Part shown: in pieces, positions 1-8,043 of the stretch | Numbering within the stretch: position 1 is the first letter of the stretch | How the letters are laid out: every line of letters begins with the position of its first letter | Origin: Caldilinea sp. CFX5 | GTDB taxonomy: Bacteria; Chloroflexota; Anaerolineae; Caldilineales; Caldilineaceae | Direction: 5' to 3' | DNA length: 11,718 nt | NCBI GenBank assembly: GCA_021405325.1 | Contig: QWII01000174.1 | Location: forward strand, 1-11,718 | The notes under the pieces: model-generated | Seen by the model: the letters and a program-made list of their open reading frames with translations, nothing else | What the model was told of the DNA's origin: nothing | Databases searched by the model: none | Program-made: the position numbers and the translations under genes

Positions 1-58
1 AGGTGCGGTTTGTAACCGCACGGTTCCCAGGGAGCAAGTGCGGTTACAAACCGCACCT
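1..58. repeat. Perfect 20-bp inverted repeat, core of a palindromic element
   Basis: The arm at 1-20 (AGGTGCGGTTTGTAACCGCA) is the exact reverse complement of the arm at 39-58. The 18-base loop between them contains a small nested palindrome (TCCCAGGGA, 25-33). The sequence after the right arm (56-96) matches one half of the palindromic element found at 4423-4513, so this hairpin is probably the centre of a larger element whose left half lies before the window. It is not followed by a T-run in either direction, so it is not a typical intrinsic terminator. Confidence 0.85.
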
Positions 59-96
59 ACGATTACCGGTTTATTTACCTAATGTTCATTAGTCTT
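56..96. repeat. Right half of a palindromic repeat related to the copy upstream of fumarase
   Basis: Positions 54-99 align without gaps to the reverse complement of 4421-4466 with 36 of 46 bases identical, counted by eye. This includes an unbroken 14-base match (CCTACGATTACCGG, 56-69) and the outer end AGTCTT (91-96). The element ends about 27 bp before the candidate -35 of the kinase at 158. A small internal palindrome, CTAATG-TT-CATTAG, lies at 79-92. Whether it is a miniature mobile element, a REP-like repeat or a regulatory site cannot be told from two copies. Confidence 0.6.
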
Positions 97-109
97 CCCC
101 GGCTCGCAC

Positions 110-147
110 AAAGACTAAAGTCTTTACTACCGTTTTGTAATACGGTA
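110..147. promoter_or_regulatory. Two inverted repeats overlapping the kinase promoter, candidate operators
   Basis: AAAGACT (110-116) and AGTCTTT (119-125) form a 7-bp inverted repeat with a 2-base centre. TACCGT (128-133) and ACGGTA (142-147) form a 6-bp inverted repeat with an 8-base centre. The second overlaps the -10 hexamer at 146-151, where a bound repressor would block transcription. The stretch AGTCTTTACTACCG (119-132) recurs with one change at 4507-4520 upstream of fumarase. The function as operators is inference. Confidence 0.35.
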
Positions 148-151
148 TAAT
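123..151 (+). promoter_or_regulatory. Promoter of the GAF-PAS kinase; predicts a leaderless mRNA
   Basis: A perfect -10 hexamer, TATAAT, lies at 146-151. A weak -35 (TTTACT, 123-128) lies 17 bp upstream. The start codon ATG begins only 7 bases after the -10, so transcription should begin at or very near the A of the ATG. No Shine-Dalgarno sequence is present. This fits a leaderless transcript. Confidence 0.5.
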
Positions 152-157
152 AGCGCC

Positions 158-1825
158 ATGAATGTACCTGCCTTAATGGCTACCTACCAACTGCGCCAGC
201 GCGAATATCTCTTGCGGATCACGCGCGCCATGACCTCGCGGCTCGATTCGCCGACCCTCTTGCGTCTGATTCTCACCAGCGCGGCCGAGTTGGTGGGCTG
301 TCGCGCCGGGTTGATTGTGCTGGAAGAGGAGATCGGTTTCGGTCAGTTGCGCACGGTGACGCAATATCAGATCCGCGCGTCCTATAACATCACCGCCCAA
401 TCGCTGCCTGCCTTTGAGCCGCTGCTGGATGTCGCCCCGTTGATTCGCAATGAGTATGATGAGAACGGCGCCCCGTACGACACCAACATTGTCGATCTGC
501 AAGCGCGTGTCCGCCAGGTGGAGGCCAAGCTCGGCTATACGCTGGGCCAGGTCGTGGGGCTGCCGCTGCTCTTTGAAGATGAACTGCTGGGGATGATCTA
601 CCTCTTCCGCACTGAGTACGCCTTTACTCAACTGGATTGGCAATTTTTACAGGGTTTTGCCGACCAGGCGGCAGTGGCAGTGCGCAATTCGCGCCTCTAC
701 CATCAACTGGAGACCGAACGCAGTCGCCTCGCCACCATTGTGGAAAATAGCGCCCACGGCATTCTCATCCTCGATGCCGAACGCCGCGTTCTGGTCATTA
801 ACCAGGCGCTGGCGGCCATGTTGGGGGTGACGCCACAGAGTTGTGTCGGCAAAAGTTGCCAGGAGGTCCTCAACCTGCAAGATGTGCAAGGTGACGATAT
901 CTGCCAGATGGATAACTTTACCGGCTTCCCCAACCGCGAAAGTTTGCACTGTGAAGGCGATCTGCAACGGCCCGGCGGCAGTCGTTTGACCGTCTCCGTC
1001 ACCTATACCCCCCTCTATGACGACGAGGAGCGGCTGGTCAACATTATCGTCAACGTCCACGACATCACCCGCTTCCGTGAAGAGGAAGAGATCAAATCAA
1101 CCTTCACCTCGATTATCAGCCATGAGTTAAAGACGCCGGTCGCGCTGATCAAGGGCTATGCCCAAACCCTGGCCCGCCCCGATGCCGCCTGGGATGCCGA
1201 GACGGCCCGCCAGAGCCTCCAGGTCATTGAAGAAGAGGCCGACCGGCTGGAATCGCTCATCAATAATCTGCTCGATGTGAGCCGGATTCAGGCCAGCGGC
1301 TTGCGCCTTGACTATGCCGATGTCAACCTGGAACGGTTGGCGCGCAAGGTGGTGGAAGCCTATCGCACCCAGACAGCAGAACACCAACTGGAGGTCGATT
1401 TCCCGGCTGCCTTGCCATTGGTCTGGGGGGATGAAGAGCGACTGCGCCAAGTGTTGACGAACCTGGTGAGCAATGCCATCAAATATTCGCCGCAAGGCGG
1501 TCTCATTCGCATTGGCGGCTGGCTGGAACAACCGGCGGATGCCGCCGACCATGCACGGGTTGTCCTCTACATCGCCGATCAAGGCATCGGCATCCCCGCC
1601 GCCGACTTGCCGAAAATTTTTGATCGCTTCTACCGGGTCGATAGCAGCTTGCGCCGTAGCACTGCGGGCGCCGGCTTGGGCCTATATCTCGCCAAAGCGA
1701 TTGTAGAAGCGCATGGTGGGCAGATCTGGGCGCACAGTGAACCGGGGAAAGGCACCACCTTTTTTATCGGCCTGCCTGTTGAACAGGGCCATCAGGAAGC
1801 AACGGTGGGCGCAGTGCGGCAGTAG
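158..1825 (+). CDS. Soluble sensor histidine kinase, GAF-PAS-HisKA-HATPase_c
   Basis: A 555-residue cytoplasmic sensor kinase that should autophosphorylate on histidine and pass the phosphate to an unidentified response regulator. Domains in order: GAF (about 25-180), PAS (about 188-305), HisKA (about 311-378) with phospho-acceptor H322 in SHELKTP, then HATPase_c with N-box NLVSNAIKY (435-443), G1 DQGIGIP (474-480), F-box around IFDRFYRVD (488-496) and G2 GAGLGLYLAK (504-513). All catalytic boxes are intact. No transmembrane segment or signal peptide is seen, so sensing is intracellular. The PAS region carries four cysteines (C229, C234, C249, C265), possibly for redox or metal sensing, which is speculative. 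The start is the first ATG after a perfect -10. An alternative ATG at 176 also lacks a ribosome binding site. It has no adjacent regulator gene in the same direction, so it behaves as an orphan kinase. The stop codon is embedded in a GC-rich repeat. Confidence 0.93.
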   Translation: MNVPALMATYQLRQREYLLRITRAMTSRLDSPTLLRLILTSAAELVGCRAGLIVLEEEIGFGQLRTVTQYQIRASYNITAQSLPAFEPLLDVAPLIRNEYDENGAPYDTNIVDLQARVRQVEAKLGYTLGQVVGLPLLFEDELLGMIYLFRTEYAFTQLDWQFLQGFADQAAVAVRNSRLYHQLETERSRLATIVENSAHGILILDAERRVLVINQALAAMLGVTPQSCVGKSCQEVLNLQDVQGDDICQMDNFTGFPNRESLHCEGDLQRPGGSRLTVSVTYTPLYDDEERLVNIIVNVHDITRFREEEEIKSTFTSIISHELKTPVALIKGYAQTLARPDAAWDAETARQSLQVIEEEADRLESLINNLLDVSRIQASGLRLDYADVNLERLARKVVEAYRTQTAEHQLEVDFPAALPLVWGDEERLRQVLTNLVSNAIKYSPQGGLIRIGGWLEQPADAADHARVVLYIADQGIGIPAADLPKIFDRFYRVDSSLRRSTAGAGLGLYLAKAIVEAHGGQIWAHSEPGKGTTFFIGLPVEQGHQEATVGAVRQ

Positions 1826-1848
1826 GGGCGCGCCCTTGCGGTCGCCCC
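1824..1848. repeat. GC-rich imperfect hairpin at the convergent kinase 3' ends
   Basis: The kinase stop codon TAG runs into GGGGCG...CGCCCC (arms 1825-1830 and 1843-1848), with a partial GGCGCGCC palindrome inside the loop. There is no T-run after it, so it is more likely an extragenic palindrome of a dispersed repeat family than a strong intrinsic terminator. It could still help insulate the convergent kinases. Gene-free space here is only 75 bp. Confidence 0.45.
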
Positions 1849-1900
1849 AAGGACGCCGGCAAGCGGCGGTTGTCAAAATCATTAACCAACCTTCATGAGT

Positions 1901-3388
1901 TCAAGGCGGCGTAACATGAAGGGCTGCACTGCCGGCGCTACCCAGTTCAGGCAGCCAAAGCGTAAACGTGCTCCCCTGTTGCACTTCGCTTTCAACCGTG
2001 ACGCGGCCATTATGCGCCTGGGCAATCCACTGTACAATGCTCAGGCCGAGGCCGCTGCCGCCCAGTTCCCGGCTGCGGGCTTTGTCGGTGCGGTAGAAGC
2101 GCTCAAAGATGCGTTCCTGATTGTCAGGGTGAATGCCGATGCCGGTGTCGCGCACGGCGATGCGCACCCAGCCCTCTTCATTGGTCAGGCTGAGGGTGAC
2201 GGCGCCCCCTTCCGGCGTATACTTGATGGCGTTATCAGTCAGATTGAGCAGCAGTTGACGCAACCGTTCGCGGTCGCCCCAGACCAGCGCCTGGTCTTCA
2301 TGCCCCAACCGCACATCCAGCGCACCCGGCCCTTTGCGTAACTCGGCAACGCGCTTGGTCTGGCGATAAATCTCCAAGAGTAACGTATCCATCTCGACCG
2401 GCGCCCACTGTAGTTGGAGCGCGCCGCTGTCCGCCTGCGCCAAGAGCAAGAGGTCGTTGATCATCTTGCTCATGCGGTGGGTCTCCTGCTCCACTTCGCT
2501 CAACGTCTCGCGCAGCACTTCGCCTTTGGGGCCAGAGACAACAGCGGGGTTGTTTTCACTGGTAAACATGCGTTGGAGCAACTCGATATTGCCCTGCATG
2601 GTGGTCAACGGTGTGCGTAACTCGTGGCTCACATCGGCAATGAGCCGCTCCTGGGTGTTAAAGAGTGTTTGAATCCGATCCAACATTTCATTGAAGGTCG
2701 CCGCCAGTTGACCAACCTCGCTGGCGACATCGTTGATCTGCAAGCGTTGCCCCAGGTCGCCTGTACGGGTAATGCCACCGGCGGTGGCGGTGATCGCGCC
2801 AATGGGCGCCAGGGCGCGATGGGCAATCAGTGCGCCGACAATTGCCGCCAACACCAGGCTCAGGGCTGTCCCTAGAATCAGATAACGGCTCACCTGATTG
2901 AGCGTATTTTCCACAGAGTCAATTGGGCGCACGATCTGTACGGCGCCGATCACTTCTTTATTTAGTATAAATGGCTGGCTGTAGACAAGAAAGGGAATTT
3001 TGTTGCTTGTCTCACCATAGTAGGTGTGAGGTAGCCCTTGCTGAATGCGCGACAGAGCGTTGCGGTAAGGCACCTCCATTTTGCCTAAATTTTGACTACG
3101 CAGTGCAATGGAACCATCAGTGTCAATCACTTGAGCGCCGGAGCCGCTGATAAAGAGATCGAGATCCGGGAAACCAAAGCCGGTGTCCCGAATGATAAAC
3201 AAACGTTGTTGGTGGAGCAACTGCTGGGTCAACAGGGTGGTAATGTCGTCGGCCTGTTTGCCGACCGTCTGCCGCACCTGCGCCCACAAATTTGCCGCCA
3301 GCAGCGCATAGACCAAAACGCTAAAGAGAATCAAGGTCGCGCCGAGCAGGGCTGTATACCAAAGAGTCAACCGTAGTCGTATTGTCAT
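1901..3388 (-). CDS. Membrane-bound sensor histidine kinase with HAMP domain
   Basis: A 495-residue OmpR-partner-type sensor kinase. Transmembrane helix 1 covers about residues 8-31. An extracytoplasmic sensor region runs from about 32 to 167, and helix 2 from about 168 to 190. Then come HAMP (about 190-243), HisKA (about 246-318) with H255 in SHELRTP, and HATPase_c with N-box NLTDNAIKY (382-390), G1 DTGIGI (414-419), F-box IFERFYRTD and G2 GGSGLGLSI (443-451). All catalytic boxes are complete. I chose the ATG at 3388, which gives an N-terminus that starts at the first helix and has GGGA about 8-10 bases upstream. The reading frame can extend four codons to a TTG at 3400, but nothing supports that start. 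It lies downstream of an OmpR-type regulator on the same strand, after a 237-bp repeat-rich gap, and the two are very likely cognate. The signal sensed is unknown. Confidence 0.93.
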   Translation of the reverse strand: MTIRLRLTLWYTALLGATLILFSVLVYALLAANLWAQVRQTVGKQADDITTLLTQQLLHQQRLFIIRDTGFGFPDLDLFISGSGAQVIDTDGSIALRSQNLGKMEVPYRNALSRIQQGLPHTYYGETSNKIPFLVYSQPFILNKEVIGAVQIVRPIDSVENTLNQVSRYLILGTALSLVLAAIVGALIAHRALAPIGAITATAGGITRTGDLGQRLQINDVASEVGQLAATFNEMLDRIQTLFNTQERLIADVSHELRTPLTTMQGNIELLQRMFTSENNPAVVSGPKGEVLRETLSEVEQETHRMSKMINDLLLLAQADSGALQLQWAPVEMDTLLLEIYRQTKRVAELRKGPGALDVRLGHEDQALVWGDRERLRQLLLNLTDNAIKYTPEGGAVTLSLTNEEGWVRIAVRDTGIGIHPDNQERIFERFYRTDKARSRELGGSGLGLSIVQWIAQAHNGRVTVESEVQQGSTFTLWLPELGSAGSAALHVTPP

Positions 3389-3413
3389 GCAACATCCCAA
3401 GTAAAAGATAAAT

Positions 3414-3500
3414 GGCGTAGGAAGTAGGGAGTCAAGTAGTCAGAAGAACCCGACCTCCCTCCTGCTCCCTACTTCCTACGCCCTACTTCCTACTTTCTAC
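3414..3500. repeat. 18-bp perfect inverted repeat plus TAGGAAG-type short repeats
   Basis: The arm at 3414-3431 (GGCGTAGGAAGTAGGGAG) is the exact reverse complement of 3465-3482, with a 33-base loop. The right arm continues into variants of the same unit: CTACTTCCTACGCC (3469-3482), then CTACTTCCTAC followed by TTTCTACGCC (3483-3503). This is a cluster of short, 7-base-rhythm repeats. It lies inside the presumed regulator-kinase transcript, where the stem could form in the mRNA and lower or stabilise downstream kinase expression. That role is inference. Confidence 0.85.
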
Positions 3501-3556
3501 GCCCCACAGCCTACTAACTCAAGTTAAATGGTAGATGAAGGCAACCTAAGACTTTG

Positions 3557-3617
3557 GTAACGACAAAGCTCACCTAACACCGGTCATGGACCGGCGCGGA
3601 GCGATCTTCGTCGTTAC
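3557..3617. repeat. Nested inverted repeats between regulator and kinase
   Basis: An outer 8-bp pair, GTAACGAC (3557-3564) and GTCGTTAC (3610-3617), encloses a tight hairpin CCGGTC-ATG-GACCGG (3580-3594). The inner hairpin differs by a single loop base from the reverse complement of 5973-5987 downstream of fumarase, so both belong to one dispersed palindrome type. It begins 9 bp after the regulator stop codon (minus direction) and has no T-run, so it is at best a weak terminator between regulator and kinase. Confidence 0.6.
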
Positions 3618-3625
3618 AGAGATGG

Positions 3626-4303
3626 CTAACTTTCACGCAGCGCATAGCCGACGCCGCGGATCGTTTGAATCAACCGGGATTTACCATTCGCTTCCAATTT
3701 GGTGCGCAGATAGCGGACATAGACTTCAATGATGTTGCTTTCGCCGCCAAAGTCATATTCCCAGACATGCTCAAAGATCTGTTCACGGGAAAGCACCTGA
3801 TTGGGGTGGCGGAGAAAGAGTTCCAACAATTCAAACTCTTTGGCGGTTAGTTGAATCTCTTCTTTGCCACGAAAGACTTGACGAGTGCGCCGGTCTAGGG
3901 AAAGATCGGCATATTCATAGCGTTCCGGCGCCGCCTCCATGCGGTGGCGGCGGAAGAGCGCCCGCAATCGCGCCATCAACTCGTCAAAGGCAAAGGGTTT
4001 GACCAGATAATCGTCGGCGCCGGCATCCAACCCGGTGACGCGGTCGGGCACGGTATCGCGGGCCGTCAGGATCAGGATGGGGACATTGGAGGCGTTGCGC
4101 AAACGGCGGCACACCTCCAACCCGTCGATGCCCGGCAACATAATGTCCAGGATCACGGCGTCGGGCATCTGGTCGCGCGCCAGCCGCAGGGCGCTCTCGC
4201 CATCTTCCGCCAGCTCGACAGTGTACCCTTCAAAGATCAAGCCACGGCGCAGTACATCCCGAATTTTCCGATCATCTTCTACAATTAGGATTCGTTCAGC
4301 CAT
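3626..4303 (-). CDS. OmpR-family response regulator
   Basis: A 225-residue DNA-binding response regulator. The receiver domain (about 1-115) has the acidic pair D10/D11, phospho-acceptor D53 in ILDIMLPG, T80 and the conserved lysine K102 in VKPF. The C-terminal winged-helix domain (about 130-223) ends in the typical RTIRGVGY-like motif (here [10 protein letters not shown]). It is expected to be phosphorylated by the membrane kinase encoded next downstream and then to bind promoter DNA. The ATG at 4303 was chosen because the protein then begins [11 protein letters not shown] as in the family. A purine-rich GAAGAGA lies upstream, and the predicted transcription start (near 4355) lies only about 50 bases upstream. 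The frame extends to an ATG at 4348 and a TTG at 4360, but these would sit at or before the transcription start. It is the first gene of a probable regulator-kinase operon. The target genes are unknown. Confidence 0.95.
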   Translation of the reverse strand: MAERILIVEDDRKIRDVLRRGLIFEGYTVELAEDGESALRLARDQMPDAVILDIMLPGIDGLEVCRRLRNASNVPILILTARDTVPDRVTGLDAGADDYLVKPFAFDELMARLRALFRRHRMEAAPERYEYADLSLDRRTRQVFRGKEEIQLTAKEFELLELFLRHPNQVLSREQIFEHVWEYDFGGESNIIEVYVRYLRTKLEANGKSRLIQTIRGVGYALRES

Positions 4304-4361
4304 TGTCTCTTCAACCCATCTTCTGATTACAGGATTAGTTACAATCATCTTCTTAGCCAAA

Positions 4362-4390
4362 ATTGTAGATAGGCAACATCATTGTGTCAA
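4362..4390 (-). promoter_or_regulatory. Near-consensus sigma-70 promoter of the regulator-kinase operon
   Basis: On the minus strand, TTGACA (4385-4390) is followed after exactly 17 bp by TACAAT (4362-4367). The -35 is perfect and the -10 has one mismatch. Transcription should start near 4355, giving a leader of about 50 bases to the ATG at 4303. A strong constitutive core is implied, so control would need a repressor or post-initiation effects. Confidence 0.8.
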
Positions 4391-4422
4391 GTCATTAAGT
4401 ATCCTGACTTATAACCCATAGC

Positions 4423-4513
4423 AAAGACTGATAAATGTTGGGAAAATAATCCGGTAATCGTAGGCGCCTACGAGACAATCACCGAAATGATAAAGCAACC
4501 TTCATCAGTCTTT
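4423..4513. repeat. About 91-bp imperfect palindromic element between regulator and fumarase
   Basis: The outer ends AAAGACTGAT (4423-4432) and ATCAGTCTTT (4504-4513) are perfect inverted repeats. Over 18 bases the ends agree at 16 positions. The centre is a perfect 16-bp palindrome, TCGTAGGCGCCTACGA (4458-4473). The flanks of the centre also resemble each other in inverted orientation, with a four-base offset. The left half matches the half-element at 56-96. It has no coding capacity. The form fits a miniature inverted-repeat element or a large REP-type palindrome. It lies about 33 bp upstream of the regulator -35 and 39 bp upstream of the fumarase start, so it could also carry regulator binding sites. 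Confidence 0.75.
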
Positions 4514-4552
4514 ACGACCGATCAGAAGTGAGTAGCAACAAGCGAGGTTTCT

Positions 4553-5944
<1,392 letters not shown>

Positions 5945-5962
5945 AACAGCGTACCCCTAAGG

Positions 5963-5997
5963 CCGCGCTTAGCCGGTCCGTGACCGGCTAAGCGCGG
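5963..5997. repeat. Perfect 16-bp hairpin downstream of fumarase
   Basis: Arms at 5963-5978 and 5982-5997 are exactly complementary with a 3-base loop (CGT). The core GCCGGTC-CGT-GACCGGC is shared, with one loop change, with the hairpin at 3580-3594. No T-run follows, and a separate true terminator lies 20 bp further on. It is therefore best read as a REP-like extragenic palindrome. Confidence 0.85.
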
Positions 5998-6017
5998 GTA
6001 GATAAATCGCTGCCAAC

Positions 6018-6049
6018 AAAAACGGCCCGGTTTAGACCGAGCCGTTTTT
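6018..6049. terminator. Bidirectional intrinsic terminator
   Basis: AAAAACGGC...GCCGTTTTT forms a stem of 14 positions with one mismatch (C6027 against A6040) and a TTAG loop. There is an A-run before it and a T-run after it. It can terminate fumC reading rightward and the M23 peptidase gene reading leftward, and it sits 25 bp beyond the latter's stop codon. Confidence 0.92.
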
Positions 6050-6074
6050 ATTTGCGTTTGTTCAGCCTACCCCA

Positions 6075-7367
6075 TCAAGGCAGATAGCTATAAGGGTTGC
6101 GGCGCACACCCTGGTAAAGCACTTCAAAGTGCAGGTGCGGGCCGGTGCTGTTACCGGTATTGCCGACCGTGCCGATCTGCGTCCCTTTACTCACACTTTC
6201 GCCGGGGCTGACGAAGATGCTGTTGAGGTGGGCGTAGAGGGTGCGGAAGCCGTTGCCATGATCAATCACCACATGATTGCCATAGCCCGAACTCCAACCA
6301 CGGCCGGCTTCGACGACATAGCCGCCATCCGCCGCTTTGACGGGAGCGCCCGTCCACGAGCCGATGTCGATGGCGGCGTGACCGCTCCAATACTTCTGGG
6401 TAATGGAGCCGCTTGTAGGCCACAGGAAAGCGCCTGAGCCTTTGGCGGCGCCGGCCGGCGCCGGGCCATTGTAAGAAGTAACCACCTGTTGGGCCACGAT
6501 CTGCTTCTGACCACCCGGTACAACCACTTCCATGCCGACAACCAGGGCATCGGCGATGCTCTTGAAAGCGTTGCCTTTGTAGGCGACAATGGCTTCGGCG
6601 GTGGCTTTATACTTTGCAGCAATGGAAGAAAGGGTGTCGCCGGCTTTGACAACGTGGAGAACACCATTAACCGGCAGAATTTTGATTTGATCGCCAATGC
6701 TAATGCGATCCGGGTTGCGCTCAATGGCGGGATTGGCCCAGAGCAAGGTTTCCGGTTCCAGGCCATATTGGGCCGCAATGCCTAGAATCGTATCCCCAGA
6801 TTGAACAGTATAGGTTTCCAGGGCTTCGCGTGGGCGTTCCGGGACAATGGTGAAAGGAAGGGCAATACGCTGCAATGTTTCAAAGTTACCCGCTTCTTCC
6901 CCTAATTGGGTCGTAAAGAGTTGGGAAGAAGCATTGGCGGCGCCGGCCGACTGGCTGGCTAAAATGTTATTGGGTAACGCATCCAACCCCAACTTCCAGT
7001 CAGGAATTTTTACCTGGCTCAAAAGCAGAACAACGGCCGCAACCGCAAGAACGGAAAGGTGACCGGCCAGCCGCAACGGGGTAATTTGATCGCTCAATGT
7101 GCGTTGCAGTTGGCTCTGTACCTTATGCAGCGAGGTTGAAACGCGATCTGCTTCAGCCACTTCTGCCATTGCGCCCGGTTGGGTCATGGCAAAAGAAGGG
7201 GCGGCAAAAGGATCGCCGGTGACTAACTCTTCGCTTTGAGAAAGGGGAGAAATCTCCGTGGGGTGCTTCCGGGTAGGAGATTTGTGCGTTGTGAGTGAAT
7301 GTGGCCGAATAATGCTTGCCGCAGAACTAAACTCATCGCTAAATGCAGAGTGAGCATCCGCTGACAT
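6075..7367 (-). CDS. LysM-domain M23 (LytM-type) murein endopeptidase, membrane-anchored
   Basis: A 430-residue zinc metallopeptidase predicted to cut peptide cross-links of peptidoglycan outside the membrane. The N-terminal 98 residues are hydrophilic and disordered-looking. One transmembrane segment (about 99-117) follows, acting as a signal anchor; there is no cleavable signal peptide at the start. Two LysM domains bind glycan: one at about 185-231 (YTVQSGDTILGIA) and one at about 237-284 (HVVKAGDTLSSIA). The C-terminal M23 domain (about 325-425) has zinc ligands H330 and D334 in GHAAIDIG and H413 in GPHLHFE, plus catalytic H380 (YAH) and H411. The active-site set is complete, so it is probably an active enzyme rather than a scaffold. 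The ATG at 7367 is used, with GGAG about 11 bases upstream, a rather wide spacing. It is monocistronic and convergent with fumC. A role in cell-wall growth or cell separation is inferred from the family. Confidence 0.93.
   Translation of the reverse strand: MSADAHSAFSDEFSSAASIIRPHSLTTHKSPTRKHPTEISPLSQSEELVTGDPFAAPSFAMTQPGAMAEVAEADRVSTSLHKVQSQLQRTLSDQITPLRLAGHLSVLAVAAVVLLLSQVKIPDWKLGLDALPNNILASQSAGAANASSQLFTTQLGEEAGNFETLQRIALPFTIVPERPREALETYTVQSGDTILGIAAQYGLEPETLLWANPAIERNPDRISIGDQIKILPVNGVLHVVKAGDTLSSIAAKYKATAEAIVAYKGNAFKSIADALVVGMEVVVPGGQKQIVAQQVVTSYNGPAPAGAAKGSGAFLWPTSGSITQKYWSGHAAIDIGSWTGAPVKAADGGYVVEAGRGWSSGYGNHVVIDHGNGFRTLYAHLNSIFVSPGESVSKGTQIGTVGNTGNSTGPHLHFEVLYQGVRRNPYSYLP
6447..6462. 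repeat. 16-bp GC-only palindrome inside the M23 gene
   Basis: GGCGCCGGCCGGCGCC is a perfect palindrome made of two GGCGCC sites around a GGCC centre. It encodes the alanine/proline/glycine-rich linker between the second LysM and the peptidase domain. Similar GGCGCCGG runs occur at 6948 and in other genes, so it most likely reflects the general excess of GGCGCC here. Confidence 0.7.
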
Positions 7368-7610
7368 ATACGATTGGTCTCCGTTTATGAGCCTTTGTCA
7401 CAGAAACTACCTGTGTGTACACCCCACGCAACTACGCTCATGACTATAGTACAACAGCATGGGACACAGCTACTTACAACAATTACGTATAACGATTACA
7501 TAGAATGTTTACTGCTATCTCTGATGTAATTGTTTCGTCTTTCCAGTGTAGTTCCTATCGCAAAAGCAAATGTTAGAATGGATGTCGTTGAGGTCTACTT
7601 TGATGACCAT
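7368..7610. other. AT-rich gene-free spacer upstream of the M23 gene
   Basis: These 243 bp should hold the promoter of the minus-strand M23 gene. A TATAGT hexamer is present on the minus strand (rc of 7444-7449) but has no good -35 at the right distance. No convincing promoter, hairpin or small gene is seen. Confidence 0.5.
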
Positions 7611-7859
7611 TCAAAATCTATCGTCGCGGATTATAGCACGAATAGGGTAATTGTCAAACCTTGATTCTGCCTTCTGATAGGCAAATTGCTCATTTCCGTA
7701 TATAGCGACATCCAATCGTCGGTACAGCGTAGGATTAGCGTATGATTTTATTTGGAAAATCGCGTCCCAAAAGTTGTTCTGCACCGTGTACAACGTTTCA
7801 ACAAACGCATTGTGGGCGGTAGCAACGTGCGCCAAATACTGCTGTAATAGCCTGGTCAT
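7611..7859 (-). CDS. Possible small hypothetical protein, 82 residues
   Basis: The frame begins MTRLLQQYLAHV and ends at a TGA at 7611. The ATG at 7859 is preceded by GGAG with 6-base spacing, a good ribosome binding site, which is why I prefer it to the in-frame ATG at 7871. The protein is hydrophilic and probably helical in its first half. It has no cysteine, transmembrane segment or motif I recognise. It lies alone in an AT-rich gap between rho and the M23 gene, on the same strand as both. No clear promoter was found, and nothing overlaps it on the other strand. It may be a genuine orphan gene, a remnant of a larger gene, or a chance open frame; the evidence does not decide. Confidence 0.35.
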   Translation of the reverse strand: MTRLLQQYLAHVATAHNAFVETLYTVQNNFWDAIFQIKSYANPTLYRRLDVAIYGNEQFAYQKAESRFDNYPIRAIIRDDRF

Positions 7860-7989
7860 TCTCAACTCCATCTGTTATCACAACCTACGCATTGCCCACA
7901 ATCTTCTTAGCGTTTCCTACATATACCCTACACCCGGATCGATTGAATTGCCGTTACAGTTTGCTGTCAGGCTCGACCAGTCGTGCGTG

Positions 7990-8022
7990 CGACCTGTCAA
8001 GTTGCATCAGCTTGACAGGTCG
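7990..8022. repeat. 12-bp perfect hairpin downstream of rho
   Basis: CGACCTGTCAAG (7990-8001) and CTTGACAGGTCG (8011-8022) pair exactly with a 9-base loop. It starts 22 bp after the rho stop codon in the minus direction. There is no T-run, so it is not a canonical intrinsic terminator. It may protect the 3' end of rho mRNA or be another extragenic palindrome. Confidence 0.8.
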
Positions 8023-8043
8023 TGTAGGAAGTCAACAGGATTG

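Noticed and set aside
1127..1582. Long minus-strand frame inside the soluble kinase gene
   Set aside because: Shadow of the GC-rich coding strand; the plus-strand frame carries all kinase motifs.
3469..3503. Possible CRISPR-like array
   Set aside because: The repeats are 10-14 bases, contiguous and degenerate, with no uniform spacers, so this is a short-repeat cluster.
5963..5997. Perfect hairpin considered as the fumC terminator
   Set aside because: No T-run on either side; the true terminator with flanking A- and T-runs lies at 6018-6049.
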